Program-made: the position numbers and the translations under genes | The notes under the pieces: model-generated | What the model saw: the letters and a program-made list of their open reading frames with translations, nothing else | Told to the model about the DNA's origin: nothing | Database searches by the model: none | Origin: Rhodobacteraceae bacterium HLUCCA08 | GTDB lineage: Bacteria; Pseudomonadota; Alphaproteobacteria; Rhodobacterales; Rhodobacteraceae | Reading direction: 5' to 3' | Assembly: GCA_001314655.1 (NCBI GenBank) | Contig: LJSF01000001.1 | Coordinates: 162,034 to 226,033 of the forward strand | DNA length: 64,000 nt | In this document: piece after piece, positions 35,887 through 44,034 of the stretch | Numbering within the stretch: the stretch's first letter is position 1 | Layout: every line of letters starts with the position of its first letter

Positions 35887-35951
35887 GCTTGCGTCAATCT
35901 AGCCCGCCGTCAGGAAAACTGGCCAGAGCTATTTGTTGCGGGAGAAACGGC

Positions 35952-37211
35952 ATGTCCGTGACGCTTGGCCTGGTTCACGCGCAAAGGCACGGGTTCTTGC
36001 TTCAGCAGTCGACCCTGCTGTTGCGGATGTCCACGGCGGAACTGTCCGAGTTTCTATCGGACGCCGCGCAGACCAATCCCTTGTTGCTGGTCGAGTGCAG
36101 GCAACGGCGGTTCTACATCCGCAGCAGCACGGCCGACCTGCTGGAAGCCATGGGGGGCGAAGACCAGCAAAGCCTTTACGCCCACGTCGCGGCCGAGCTT
36201 GGCAGGCTGATTTCGCAGGGCGGTCTGCTTGCCAGGATCATCGGGCGCCTGATCGAGGAGTTGGAGCCAAGCGGTTGGATCGGCGTCCCCCTGTCCGGGA
36301 TCGCCAGGGAGACCGGCGTCCGGGAAGCCCATGTCGAAGCAGTTCTGCGCCTTGTTCAGCAACAGGTCGACCCGTGCGGGCTGTTCGCGCGCAACCTGCA
36401 GGAATGCCTGCGGTTGCAACTCGAGGCGCAGGGGCCGATCGGCGACGATATGCAGGCGGTGCTGGATCATCTGGGCGTGCTCGAAAAGCACGGTATCTCA
36501 GGGCTCGCCCGCGAGGCCGGGATCGATTGTGACGCCGCGCGCGCCTGTGTCGATGCCCTGCGCCGTCTTGATCCGAAGCCCGGCGCACGTTTCGCACGCG
36601 ACCCGACGCTGGCGCGGGCGCCGGACGCGACGGTGGTTCGTGGCCAGAAGGGGTGGGAAATCGTGTTCAATTCCGCAAGCCGGCCGGTGATCAAGATCGC
36701 GACCTTGCCGCGACAGAGCGCCAGGAGCAAGGATCTGTCGCGTCTGTTGCAAGAGGCGCGCGGGTTGAAACAAGCCATGGATCTGCGGGTGTCGGCCACG
36801 CGAAAGATCGTGGCGACCCTGGTGGCCCGACAACACGCGTATTTCGACGCCGGGCTGCATGGTCTGCAGCCGCTGGCCATGGGCGAACTGGCCGTCGCGA
36901 CAGGTTTTCATGCCAGCACGGTGAGCCGTGTCCTGAACGGGTTCCTGATCGAAGGGCCGCATGGCGTGATCGCCGCGCGCGATCTTTGTGCAAGGGCCGC
37001 GTCAACGGCGCAAAGCGCCCCTTCCAGGCCGCAGGTCATGGCCCGGTTGCGGGCGATCCTGGCGTCGGAAGACGCGCAGGACCCGATCAAGGATACCCGG
37101 CTCAGGGAGATCTTGCTTGCCGAGGGCATCTCGATCTCGCGCCGGATGGTCACCAGATATCGGGAACTTTGCGGCTTCGCTTCCGCTGCATCGCGGCGTC
37201 GCCGGTCCTGA
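35952..37211 (+). CDS. rpoN: RNA polymerase sigma-54 factor (short paralogue)
   Basis: A 419-residue sigma-54, shorter than the usual 480 or so. Region I is recognisable but altered (LLQQSTLLLRMSTAELSEFLSDAAQTNPLL), and the acidic region II is essentially missing. The core-binding domain and the helix-turn-helix VATGFHASTVSRVLNGFLIEGPHGVIAARDL follow. The RpoN box, normally ARRTVAKYRE, reads ISRRMVTRYREL at residues about 395-406. It reads towards the prm promoter 250 bases away and is probably a second, dedicated sigma-54; the housekeeping rpoN is not in this window. GGGAGAAA precedes the ATG. Confidence 0.92.
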   Translation: MSVTLGLVHAQRHGFLLQQSTLLLRMSTAELSEFLSDAAQTNPLLLVECRQRRFYIRSSTADLLEAMGGEDQQSLYAHVAAELGRLISQGGLLARIIGRLIEELEPSGWIGVPLSGIARETGVREAHVEAVLRLVQQQVDPCGLFARNLQECLRLQLEAQGPIGDDMQAVLDHLGVLEKHGISGLAREAGIDCDAARACVDALRRLDPKPGARFARDPTLARAPDATVVRGQKGWEIVFNSASRPVIKIATLPRQSARSKDLSRLLQEARGLKQAMDLRVSATRKIVATLVARQHAYFDAGLHGLQPLAMGELAVATGFHASTVSRVLNGFLIEGPHGVIAARDLCARAASTAQSAPSRPQVMARLRAILASEDAQDPIKDTRLREILLAEGISISRRMVTRYRELCGFASAASRRRRS

Positions 37212-37275
37212 CCGGGGGCGACCTGGCCGGTCCTGCGGCGATCGCCATGAAGGCGCGTGCCATATTCCCGGGCGA

Positions 37276-37318
37276 CGAGTGTAACGCGGGTCAGGCCGTG
37301 TCCGATACGATTGTAACG
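37276..37318 (+). promoter_or_regulatory. Two direct repeats, candidate activator sites
   Basis: CGAGTGTAACG (37276-37286) and CGATTGTAACG (37308-37318) differ at one base and are 32 bases apart, three helical turns. They lie 140-185 bases upstream of the -24/-12 promoter, the usual place for bacterial enhancer-binding protein sites. The AcoR-type activator encoded downstream is the natural candidate. Confidence 0.45.
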
Positions 37319-37458
37319 GAATATGACATTGCGACGTTTGGTCACGCCCCGAGGGGTTTGCCACCAGGGCGCCGCCCAAAAAAATTGCAAAAAATAAACA
37401 TTTGAAAACATGATATTAAGGCGCCTGTCCCGCTGTTTCCCGGGGCTGGCAGAGATTG

Positions 37459-37474
37459 TGGAACGCGGTGTGCA
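37459..37474 (+). promoter_or_regulatory. Sigma-54 (-24/-12) promoter of prm operon
   Basis: TGGAACGCGGTGTGCA aligns with the consensus TGGCACG-N4-TTGCA with mismatches only at C-to-A in the -24 element and one T-to-G before TGCA. GG (37460-37461) and GC (37472-37473) are ten bases apart, as required. Transcription would start near 37485. Confidence 0.75.
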
Positions 37475-37737
37475 TACAGAGTCTGCATAAGTCGAACGTT
37501 CCGTCCCCGCGGACATGTTTCAAGAACGAAGGAGAGAAAGCCGCACCGCAGCATCGCGCCGGACAAAATCCCCAGGCCGTGCAGATGACCGCAGGGGCAC
37601 CCCGTGCTTTCCAACCTTTGCCGTGTTTCGCCGCCCGGCAGCCCGAAACGGCTGCTCGGCAAATTGAAAAATGGCGGCTCGGGCCGTCGTTCATCGTGAT
37701 CGGGCAACCGATCCAGAACATGAAGGAGACTCATGGC

Positions 37738-39402
37738 ATGACTTTGACGTTGAACAAGATCACGTCGCAGCGTGGCATTTCAGTCGGGGAGGCGACCAAG
37801 AAGATTGCGGACCTTGGCTGGAATCCCTCCTATGTCCAGGAAGCAAGCACCTTCCCGACGGATTACAAGATCACCAAGGCGCCGCGCGACCCGATGAAAC
37901 AGGTGTTGCGGTCCTACTTCCCGATGGAAGAGGAAAAGGACAACCGTGTCTACGGCGCGCTCGATGCGGCCCTGCGCGGCGACATGTTCCGCAACGTGGA
38001 ACCGCGGTGGATCGAATGGATGAAGCTGTTCCTGGCGATCATCCCGTTCCCGGAAATCTCGGCCGCGCGTTCCATGGCGATGGTGGCGCGTCTGGCGCCG
38101 GGCGAGGATCTGCGCACCGGTTTCACCATGCAGATGGTGGATGAATTCCGGCATTCCACGATTCAGATGAACCTGAAGAAGTGGTATATGGAGAACTACA
38201 TCGATCCGGCGGGCTTCGACATCACCGAAGAAGCTTTCGGCAAGTGCTATGCCACGACCATCGGCCGCCAGTTCGGCGAAGGGTTCATCACCGGCGACAC
38301 CATGACCGCCGCGTGCATGTATCTGACGGTCGTCGCCGAAACGGCCTTCACGAACACGCTTTTTGTGGCCATGCCCTCGGAAGCCGCCCGCAACGGCGAC
38401 TATGCATTGCCGACCGTGTTCCTGTCGGTCCAGTCTGACGAAAGCCGCCATATCGGCAACGGCCACTCGCTGCTGATGGCCGCGCTGAAGGAGCCGGAGA
38501 ACCACCTGCTGCTGGAGCGCGACCTGCGCTATGCCTTCTGGCAGAACCACGCCATCGTGGACGCCGCGATCGGCACGTTCATCGAATACGGCACCACCAA
38601 CCGCGACAAGGACAAGGAATCCTATGCGGAGATGTGGCATCGTTGGATCTTCGAGGATTACTACCGGACCTACATGCTTCCGCTCGAGAAATACGGCGTG
38701 AAGGTTCATCACGACGATGTTCAGGAAGCCTGGAAGCGGATCACCGAAAAGAACTACGTCCACAAGGTCGCGCAGTTCTTCGCGGTGGGCTGGCCGGTGA
38801 ACTTCTGGCGGATCGAAGCCCAGACCGACAAGGACTTCGAATGGTTCGAGCACAAGTATCCGGGCTGGTATGCCGAATTCGGCGACTTCTGGAAATGGTA
38901 CGACAAGCTCAGCCATCCCGGTGAGAAGGTCCTGATCTTCAACGAAGACGTGGGCTATGCCTACCCGCATCGCTGCTGGTCGTGCCTGGTGCCCTGCCTT
39001 ATCCGCGAGGACATGGTCGTCGACCAGATCGACGGGCAGTGGCACACCTTCGCCCACGAACTGGACCGCTGGACCGCGGTCGAGGCCTTCGCGGACGAGT
39101 ACCAGGGCCGGCCGACGCCCGCCATGGGCAAGTTCTCGGGCAAGCGCGAATGGGAGACCCTCTACGACGGCTGGGATCTTGCCGATGCGATCAAGGATCT
39201 CAACTTCGTGCGCGACGACGGCAAGACGTTGGTGCCGCAGCCGCACCTGCGGTTCGACGACAAGGACATGTGGAAGCTGGAGCATGTGCGCGGCCACACC
39301 CTGGGATCGCCGCTCAAGGCGCTTCGCGCGATGTCCGACGCCGAGCGCGACGCCCATGTCGCGGAATACCGCAAGGGCTTCACGATCAATCCTTGCAACT
39401 GA
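37738..39402 (+). CDS. prmA: Soluble di-iron monooxygenase, hydroxylase large subunit (PrmA/MimA type)
   Basis: Catalytic alpha subunit of a four-component monooxygenase of the propane/acetone/phenol group. It has 554 residues. The di-iron site can be placed: Glu106, Glu136 and His139 in VDEFRH, Glu201, then Glu235 and His238 in SDESRH, the four-Glu two-His set of the family. It inserts one O atom from O2 into a small hydrocarbon or ketone. AAGGAG lies nine bases before the ATG at 37738; the frame is open upstream but is leader. It is the first gene of the cluster, behind the -24/-12 promoter. The substrate is not readable: Mim-type enzymes act on propane, acetone and phenol. Confidence 0.95.
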   Translation: MTLTLNKITSQRGISVGEATKKIADLGWNPSYVQEASTFPTDYKITKAPRDPMKQVLRSYFPMEEEKDNRVYGALDAALRGDMFRNVEPRWIEWMKLFLAIIPFPEISAARSMAMVARLAPGEDLRTGFTMQMVDEFRHSTIQMNLKKWYMENYIDPAGFDITEEAFGKCYATTIGRQFGEGFITGDTMTAACMYLTVVAETAFTNTLFVAMPSEAARNGDYALPTVFLSVQSDESRHIGNGHSLLMAALKEPENHLLLERDLRYAFWQNHAIVDAAIGTFIEYGTTNRDKDKESYAEMWHRWIFEDYYRTYMLPLEKYGVKVHHDDVQEAWKRITEKNYVHKVAQFFAVGWPVNFWRIEAQTDKDFEWFEHKYPGWYAEFGDFWKWYDKLSHPGEKVLIFNEDVGYAYPHRCWSCLVPCLIREDMVVDQIDGQWHTFAHELDRWTAVEAFADEYQGRPTPAMGKFSGKREWETLYDGWDLADAIKDLNFVRDDGKTLVPQPHLRFDDKDMWKLEHVRGHTLGSPLKALRAMSDAERDAHVAEYRKGFTINPCN

Positions 39403-39487
39403 CGCCCAACCGGAGAGGCCGCGCGCCCCGCGGCCTCTCCACAAGATGCATGCCGGCCCAGGCATGGAAGACCAGGGAGAGTGTGAA

Positions 39488-40543
39488 ATGACGGACATCC
39501 ATACCGTCCGATTGGAACCCGTTGGCGTGGAGTTCGAGGTAGAGGAGGGCGAGACCATCCTGGACGCCGCCTTCCGTCAGGGCATCGCATTGCCGCATGG
39601 CTGCAAGGAAGGCCAGTGCTCGGCCTGCAAATGCGTCCAGCTCGATGGCGAGACCGAGATGTTGCGCTATTCCACATTCGCGTTGAACGACAGTGAAAAG
39701 GACAGTGGCCATATCCTGATGTGCCGCACGGTGGCCTATAGCGACGTGGAAATCGAACTTCTCAATTACGATGAAGAGCTTCTCTCCAAATCCATTCCCG
39801 TAAAGGACTATTCCGGCAGCATCGTCGATTTCAAGAAGCTGACCCATGACATTCGGAGCATCCAGATCGAACTGGATGAACCTCTCAAATTCTGGGCGGG
39901 CCAGTATGTCGACATCACCGTCAGGACCGAAGAAGGGGAGGAGATTACACGCTCGTTCTCCATGGCAAATCCGCCGAGCGAAACCCAGAAACTCTCTTTC
40001 ATCATCAAGAAATACCCAGACGGACGATTCTCGAACGAGCTCGACGACGGCGGAATCCGGATCGGAGCCGACGTCCGGATCACCGGACCCTACGGGATGT
40101 GCTTCCGGCGCGAAGAAAGAGAAGGACCGGTGATCCTGGTCGGGGCGGGATCGGGAATGTCGCCTGTCTGGTCCATTCTCCATGACCATGTCGCCAGCGG
40201 TGAGGACCGTCCGGTCTATTTCTTCTATGGCGCGCGTTCGCAGGACGATCTGTTCAATCTCGACGAAATCGGCGACCTGACGGCCAGGCACCCCGAGGTC
40301 CGGTTCATTCCCGTTCTCAGCCACGAGGACGAGGCCAGCGACTGGAGCGGCGAACGCGGTTTCGTGCACGAAAGTGTCGACCAACGTCTGCGGGAATTGG
40401 GAATCGAAGGGCAGGGCGATGTCTATGCCTGCGGACCGCCGCCGATGATCGATGCCCTGACGCCGGTCCTGTTCATGCACGACTACGATACCGACCGAAT
40501 TTTCTACGACAAGTTCACGCCCACTTCCGGTTCATCGGCCTGA
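39488..40543 (+). CDS. prmB: Monooxygenase reductase (2Fe-2S/FAD/NADH)
   Basis: Passes electrons from NADH to the hydroxylase. It has 351 residues in three domains: an N-terminal plant-type 2Fe-2S ferredoxin with Cys39, 44, 47 and 79 (CKEGQCSAC...LMC), an FAD domain with RSFSMANPP (from residue 155), and an NADH domain with VGAGSGMSP (from 218) and the C-terminal CGPPPM (315-320). Order and length match PrmB/MimB reductases. A GGGAGAGTGTGAA ribosome site precedes the ATG. It follows prmA by 85 bases. Confidence 0.95.
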   Translation: MTDIHTVRLEPVGVEFEVEEGETILDAAFRQGIALPHGCKEGQCSACKCVQLDGETEMLRYSTFALNDSEKDSGHILMCRTVAYSDVEIELLNYDEELLSKSIPVKDYSGSIVDFKKLTHDIRSIQIELDEPLKFWAGQYVDITVRTEEGEEITRSFSMANPPSETQKLSFIIKKYPDGRFSNELDDGGIRIGADVRITGPYGMCFRREEREGPVILVGAGSGMSPVWSILHDHVASGEDRPVYFFYGARSQDDLFNLDEIGDLTARHPEVRFIPVLSHEDEASDWSGERGFVHESVDQRLRELGIEGQGDVYACGPPPMIDALTPVLFMHDYDTDRIFYDKFTPTSGSSA

Positions 40544-40597
40544 CAGACGAGGCCGATCGCTAGTGTCGTGAAAAGAGACAGAGAAAGGGAGGCTACA

Positions 40598-41659
40598 ATG
40601 GTAGTGACATCAAGCTCGGTTGGTTCCGGAGCGGCTGGCGCCGCAACATTCGCCGGGTCGAAAAGCCGGAAATACAACTACTACGAACCCCGCGGCAAGC
40701 GCGCGACCCATTACGAGGACGTCACCGTCGACGTGCAACCCGACCCCGAGCGCTATCTGATCCAGAACTGGATCATCGAATTCGAGGGCGGCAAGAAGGG
40801 CGGGGCCTATTCGAAAGACGCGACCCGGGCCAAATCCTCCGATTGGCACGCCTTCCGGGCCCCCGACCAGGAATGGGAGCGGACCCATTACCAGCGCCAG
40901 TCCAAGATCGAGACGATGGTGCAGAATGTCATTTCCAATGCCCGTCGGGCCGGTGCGCCGGCGGCCTTCGACAAGGTCTGGCAGAAGGTTCTGCAAAAGC
41001 ACCTGGGCGCCTGGAAGCACGCCGAATTCGGCATGGGCACGTCGCTCATGCAGGCGCAGCGCTACGGCTATACCCAGATGATCAACAACGCCACGTTGAC
41101 CAATTCGTCCTACAAGATGCGGCTGTCGCAGGACATCACGCTGTATCTGGCTGAAATCGGAATGGATATCGACGGCTGGGATGACACGCTGGGCAAGCAG
41201 GCCTGGCTGGAAGATCCGATCTGGCAGCCGACCCGCGAAGCCATCGAGACGATCATGGGCACCGAGGATTACCTCGAACAGTATTTCGCGATCAATATCG
41301 TGTTCGAACCTCTGGTGGGTGAATTGTTCCGCTCGGGGTTCCTGATGCAGGCGGCCGCGGCGAACAACGATTTCATCACGCCGCCGGTCATTTCCGCGGC
41401 AGAGGCGGATTACGAACGCAACCTCGCCAATACGGTGGACCTGATCTACCTGCTGGCCAATGACCCCGAATTCGGCGCCCAGAACAAGGCACTGTTCAAG
41501 ACCTGGGTCAAGAAGCACGGAGATCTTGCCGACAAGGCCGCCGCCGCGCTTCAGCCGATCTGGTCGCAGCCGCATTCCAAACCGGTCTCGTTCCAGGATG
41601 TCAAAGCGGTCTCGCAAGAGCGCCTTGGCCAGATCCTTGGTGAGCTTGGCATCGAATAA
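40598..41659 (+). CDS. prmC: Soluble di-iron monooxygenase, hydroxylase small subunit
   Basis: Beta subunit of the hydroxylase, 353 residues, structurally like the alpha fold but without iron ligands. The N-terminus is Ser/Gly/Ala-rich. It then reads KSRKYNYYEPRGKRATHYEDVTVDVQPDPERY, with HLGAWKHAEFGMGTSLMQAQRYGYTQMINNATLTNSSYKMR in the middle, typical of beta subunits. AGGGAGG stands eight bases before the ATG. It assembles with PrmA into an (alpha-beta)2 hydroxylase. Confidence 0.93.
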   Translation: MVVTSSSVGSGAAGAATFAGSKSRKYNYYEPRGKRATHYEDVTVDVQPDPERYLIQNWIIEFEGGKKGGAYSKDATRAKSSDWHAFRAPDQEWERTHYQRQSKIETMVQNVISNARRAGAPAAFDKVWQKVLQKHLGAWKHAEFGMGTSLMQAQRYGYTQMINNATLTNSSYKMRLSQDITLYLAEIGMDIDGWDDTLGKQAWLEDPIWQPTREAIETIMGTEDYLEQYFAINIVFEPLVGELFRSGFLMQAAAANNDFITPPVISAAEADYERNLANTVDLIYLLANDPEFGAQNKALFKTWVKKHGDLADKAAAALQPIWSQPHSKPVSFQDVKAVSQERLGQILGELGIE

Positions 41660-41681
41660 CAATCTGAAAAGGAAGCGTAAA

Positions 41682-42056
41682 ATGTCCAGCACAGCGCGCA
41701 ATGCGACCAAGAAGAACATCTTCAAGTCGATGAAGAACATCGACCTGACCTCGCGCGAGGTGTCGCACCAGTGCGGCGTCACCATGAACGACAGCGTCGA
41801 GGCCCGCGCCATCGCCGAGTTCATGGAGGAAAACGACCCCAAGGTGACGGTCACCTACAACCCGGCCACGATCCGGATCGACGGCGAAGGCAAGCTGATC
41901 TTCAAGATGAGCGAGATCTCGGAATACCTGGGCCGCGACATCACTGCCGAAACCTTCGAGGTGAATACCTCGACCCATTACGGACGGATGGTGCGGGTGG
42001 ACGACGATACCGTGGTCCTGTTCGGCGATATGAACGAAGTGATGGAATACATCTGA
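41682..42056 (+). CDS. prmD: Monooxygenase coupling/effector protein
   Basis: A 124-residue cofactor-free effector of the MmoB/DmpM family that binds the hydroxylase and tunes oxygen activation. Motifs: SREVSHQCGVTMNDSVEARAIAEFMEENDPKVTVTYNPATIRIDGEGKL, then EYLGRDITAETFEVNTSTHYGRMVRVDDDTVVLFGD. Its length fits the family. It starts 22 bases after prmC. Together prmABCD make a complete enzyme, so no component has to come from elsewhere. Confidence 0.93.
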   Translation: MSSTARNATKKNIFKSMKNIDLTSREVSHQCGVTMNDSVEARAIAEFMEENDPKVTVTYNPATIRIDGEGKLIFKMSEISEYLGRDITAETFEVNTSTHYGRMVRVDDDTVVLFGDMNEVMEYI

Positions 42057-42139
42057 TCCCGTCTCGAAACGTTCCGGGGCCATCCCGCGACCGGCCCCGG
42101 AGCTTCGAGACAATTCAGCGACACGCAAGGGAGGATAAC

Positions 42140-43162
42140 ATGTTCAAGACCAAAGACGGGAAAGAGATCTTCGTTCTCGACGGACATACGCATTTCTGGG
42201 ACGGGAGCCCCGAAAACCAGTCCAACGTCCATGGCAAGCAATTCATCGATTGCTTCTATGCCTATCACACGAACCTGAGCCCGCCGGAGCATCTCTGGGA
42301 GAAGGCACGGTTCGAGAAGTATTCCGAGGACGACATCTACCGCGACCTGTTCATCGACGGTCCGGACGACATGGCGATCATCCAGACCACCGTGCTGCGC
42401 GACTTTTACAAACAGGGGTTTTCCTCGATCGAGCGCAGCGCGTCGATGGCCAATCGCCATCCGGAGCGTTTCATCGTCAACGGATCCTTCGACCCCCGCG
42501 ACGGCGAGAAGGCGCTCGAACAGATCCACTACATGAAGGAAGAGTTCGATATCCAGGGTGTGAAGATCTACACCGCGGAATGGCACGGCGCCTCCAAGGG
42601 CTTCGCCCTGAACGATCCCGATGCCTACAAGTGCTTCGAATTGTGCGACAAGCTGGGGATCAAGAACATCCACGTCCACAAGGGGCCGACGATCATCCCG
42701 TTGTCGAAGGATGCGTTCGACGTGCATGACGTGGACCATGCCGCCACGGATTTCCAGAACCTGAACTGGATCATCGAACATTGCGGTCTGCCGCGCCTGG
42801 ACGATTTCTGCTGGATCGCGGTCCAGGAGACCAACGTCTACGGCGGTCTTGCCGTTGCGCTGCCCTTCATCCATGCACGCCCGCGCTATTTCGCCGAAGT
42901 GCTTGCGGAACTGCTGTTCTGGGTCGGTGAGGACAACCTTCTGTTCGGTTCGGATTATGCGATCTGGACACCGCGCTGGTTGGTCGAGAAATTCTGGGAT
43001 TTCCAGATCCCCGAAGACATCGCCCAGGAACGCGGCGTGCAATTGACCGACGAGATCAAGGAAAAGATCCTGGGTCTGAACGCGGCACGCCTTTACGGCA
43101 TCGACGTGGATGCGAAGAAAAAGCAGCTGTCCAACGCTCCGGTTCAGATCGCGGCGGAGTAG
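42140..43162 (+). CDS. Amidohydrolase_2-family protein of the monooxygenase cluster
   Basis: A 340-residue metal-dependent hydrolase-like barrel protein. It has an N-terminal HxH motif (LDGHTHFWDGS; His16, His18), the later NIHVHKGP, NWIIEHCGLPR, and the C-terminal Asp segment NLLFGSDYAIWTP. A member of this family follows mimABCD in mycobacteria, so it belongs to the system, but its reaction is not established: hydrolysis of an oxidation product or help in metal-centre assembly are both possible. GGGAGG is nine bases before the ATG. It ends 4 bases before the next gene. Confidence 0.88.
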   Translation: MFKTKDGKEIFVLDGHTHFWDGSPENQSNVHGKQFIDCFYAYHTNLSPPEHLWEKARFEKYSEDDIYRDLFIDGPDDMAIIQTTVLRDFYKQGFSSIERSASMANRHPERFIVNGSFDPRDGEKALEQIHYMKEEFDIQGVKIYTAEWHGASKGFALNDPDAYKCFELCDKLGIKNIHVHKGPTIIPLSKDAFDVHDVDHAATDFQNLNWIIEHCGLPRLDDFCWIAVQETNVYGGLAVALPFIHARPRYFAEVLAELLFWVGEDNLLFGSDYAIWTPRWLVEKFWDFQIPEDIAQERGVQLTDEIKEKILGLNAARLYGIDVDAKKKQLSNAPVQIAAE

Positions 43163-43166
43163 AGGC

Positions 43167-43970
43167 ATGTTGACCGATATCATCAAGATCGACCTGGAGT
43201 TCGACGTCTGGGAATGCCTGGAAAGGGTGAACGACCCCGAACTCGACGAACCGCTGACCGACATGGGCTTCATCGAGAGGATCGAGGTCATCGACGGCCA
43301 CCACGTGGAGGTCGGGTTTCGACTTCCGACCTACTGGTGCTCGCCGAATTTCGCGTTCCTGATGGCTTTCGGCATCCGGCGCGAAGTCGAAAGGCTCCGC
43401 TGGGTCCGGAGTATCCATGTCGAACTGAGCGATCACTGTTTCGGCGACGAAGTCAACGAAGGCGTCAACAGCGGGCGCGCGTTCAGCGCGGTTTTTGCCG
43501 AGTATTGTGATGGCGCGGACCTTGCCGAGGTTGTCGCGACGTTCGAGGCCAAGGCCTTCGACCGCCGACAGGAAGCCGTTCTGCTGGATCTGCACAGACG
43601 CGGGTTTTCCGCCGAGCAGATCGTGTCGATGACCATGGCCGAGTTCGATGACATCGACTTGCGGGACGCGGACGCGATCAAGCAGAAACCGCGCTACCGG
43701 GAGCTGCTGCTGTCCTGTGGTCTGGCCGAGGACCCCGGCGATCTGTCCTTCCCGACATGGGAGGGCCAGAAGATCGCCGCCGGCCTGCTGCCCCAGCATT
43801 TCGAACGCCTTCGCGGCGTCAGGATCAACATGGAGTTCAACGGCGCGATGTGCCGGGGCCTTGCCGCGACCCGCTACAAGGAGGTCGAGATCGGTCCGGA
43901 TGGCCCGACGCTCGTGGATTTCATCGCCGGGCGGGTGCCCCCACAGGAGGGCGCGCGGGCGCACCACTAA
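43167..43970 (+). CDS. DUF59 (MIP18/PaaD-like) protein with extra C-terminal domain
   Basis: A 267-residue protein. The first 100 residues are a DUF59/MIP18 domain (VWECLERVNDPELDEPLTDMGFIERIEV, then FRLPTYWCSPNFAFLM). The family motif that normally reads TxxxCP is here TYWCSPNF (55-62), so the Cys is kept. These proteins help build Fe-S or di-iron sites (PaaD, SufT, MIP18). The remaining 160 residues I do not recognise; they contain KIAAGLLPQHFERLRGVR and EFNGAMCRGLAATRYKE. It starts 4 bases after the amidohydrolase and is probably a maturation factor for the hydroxylase. Confidence 0.75.
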   Translation: MLTDIIKIDLEFDVWECLERVNDPELDEPLTDMGFIERIEVIDGHHVEVGFRLPTYWCSPNFAFLMAFGIRREVERLRWVRSIHVELSDHCFGDEVNEGVNSGRAFSAVFAEYCDGADLAEVVATFEAKAFDRRQEAVLLDLHRRGFSAEQIVSMTMAEFDDIDLRDADAIKQKPRYRELLLSCGLAEDPGDLSFPTWEGQKIAAGLLPQHFERLRGVRINMEFNGAMCRGLAATRYKEVEIGPDGPTLVDFIAGRVPPQEGARAHH

Positions 43971-44034
43971 CGCGACAGCAACAACCCGTCTTGGGGGACA
44001 CTCGCGGCCCGGCCGCGCAGTGAAGGAGGAAGAA

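Larger units (their letters stand above)
37212..37737 (+). other. 525-base control region before the monooxygenase operon
   Basis: No gene. It holds two direct repeats (37276-37318), an AT-rich tract (AAAAAATTGCAAAAAATAAACATTTGAAAACATGATATT, 37378-37417), a -24/-12 promoter (37459-37474) and a leader of about 250 bases before prmA. The AT-rich tract between repeats and promoter would suit IHF or DNA bending, normal for sigma-54 systems. The leader contains no obvious regulatory hairpin. Confidence 0.6.
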
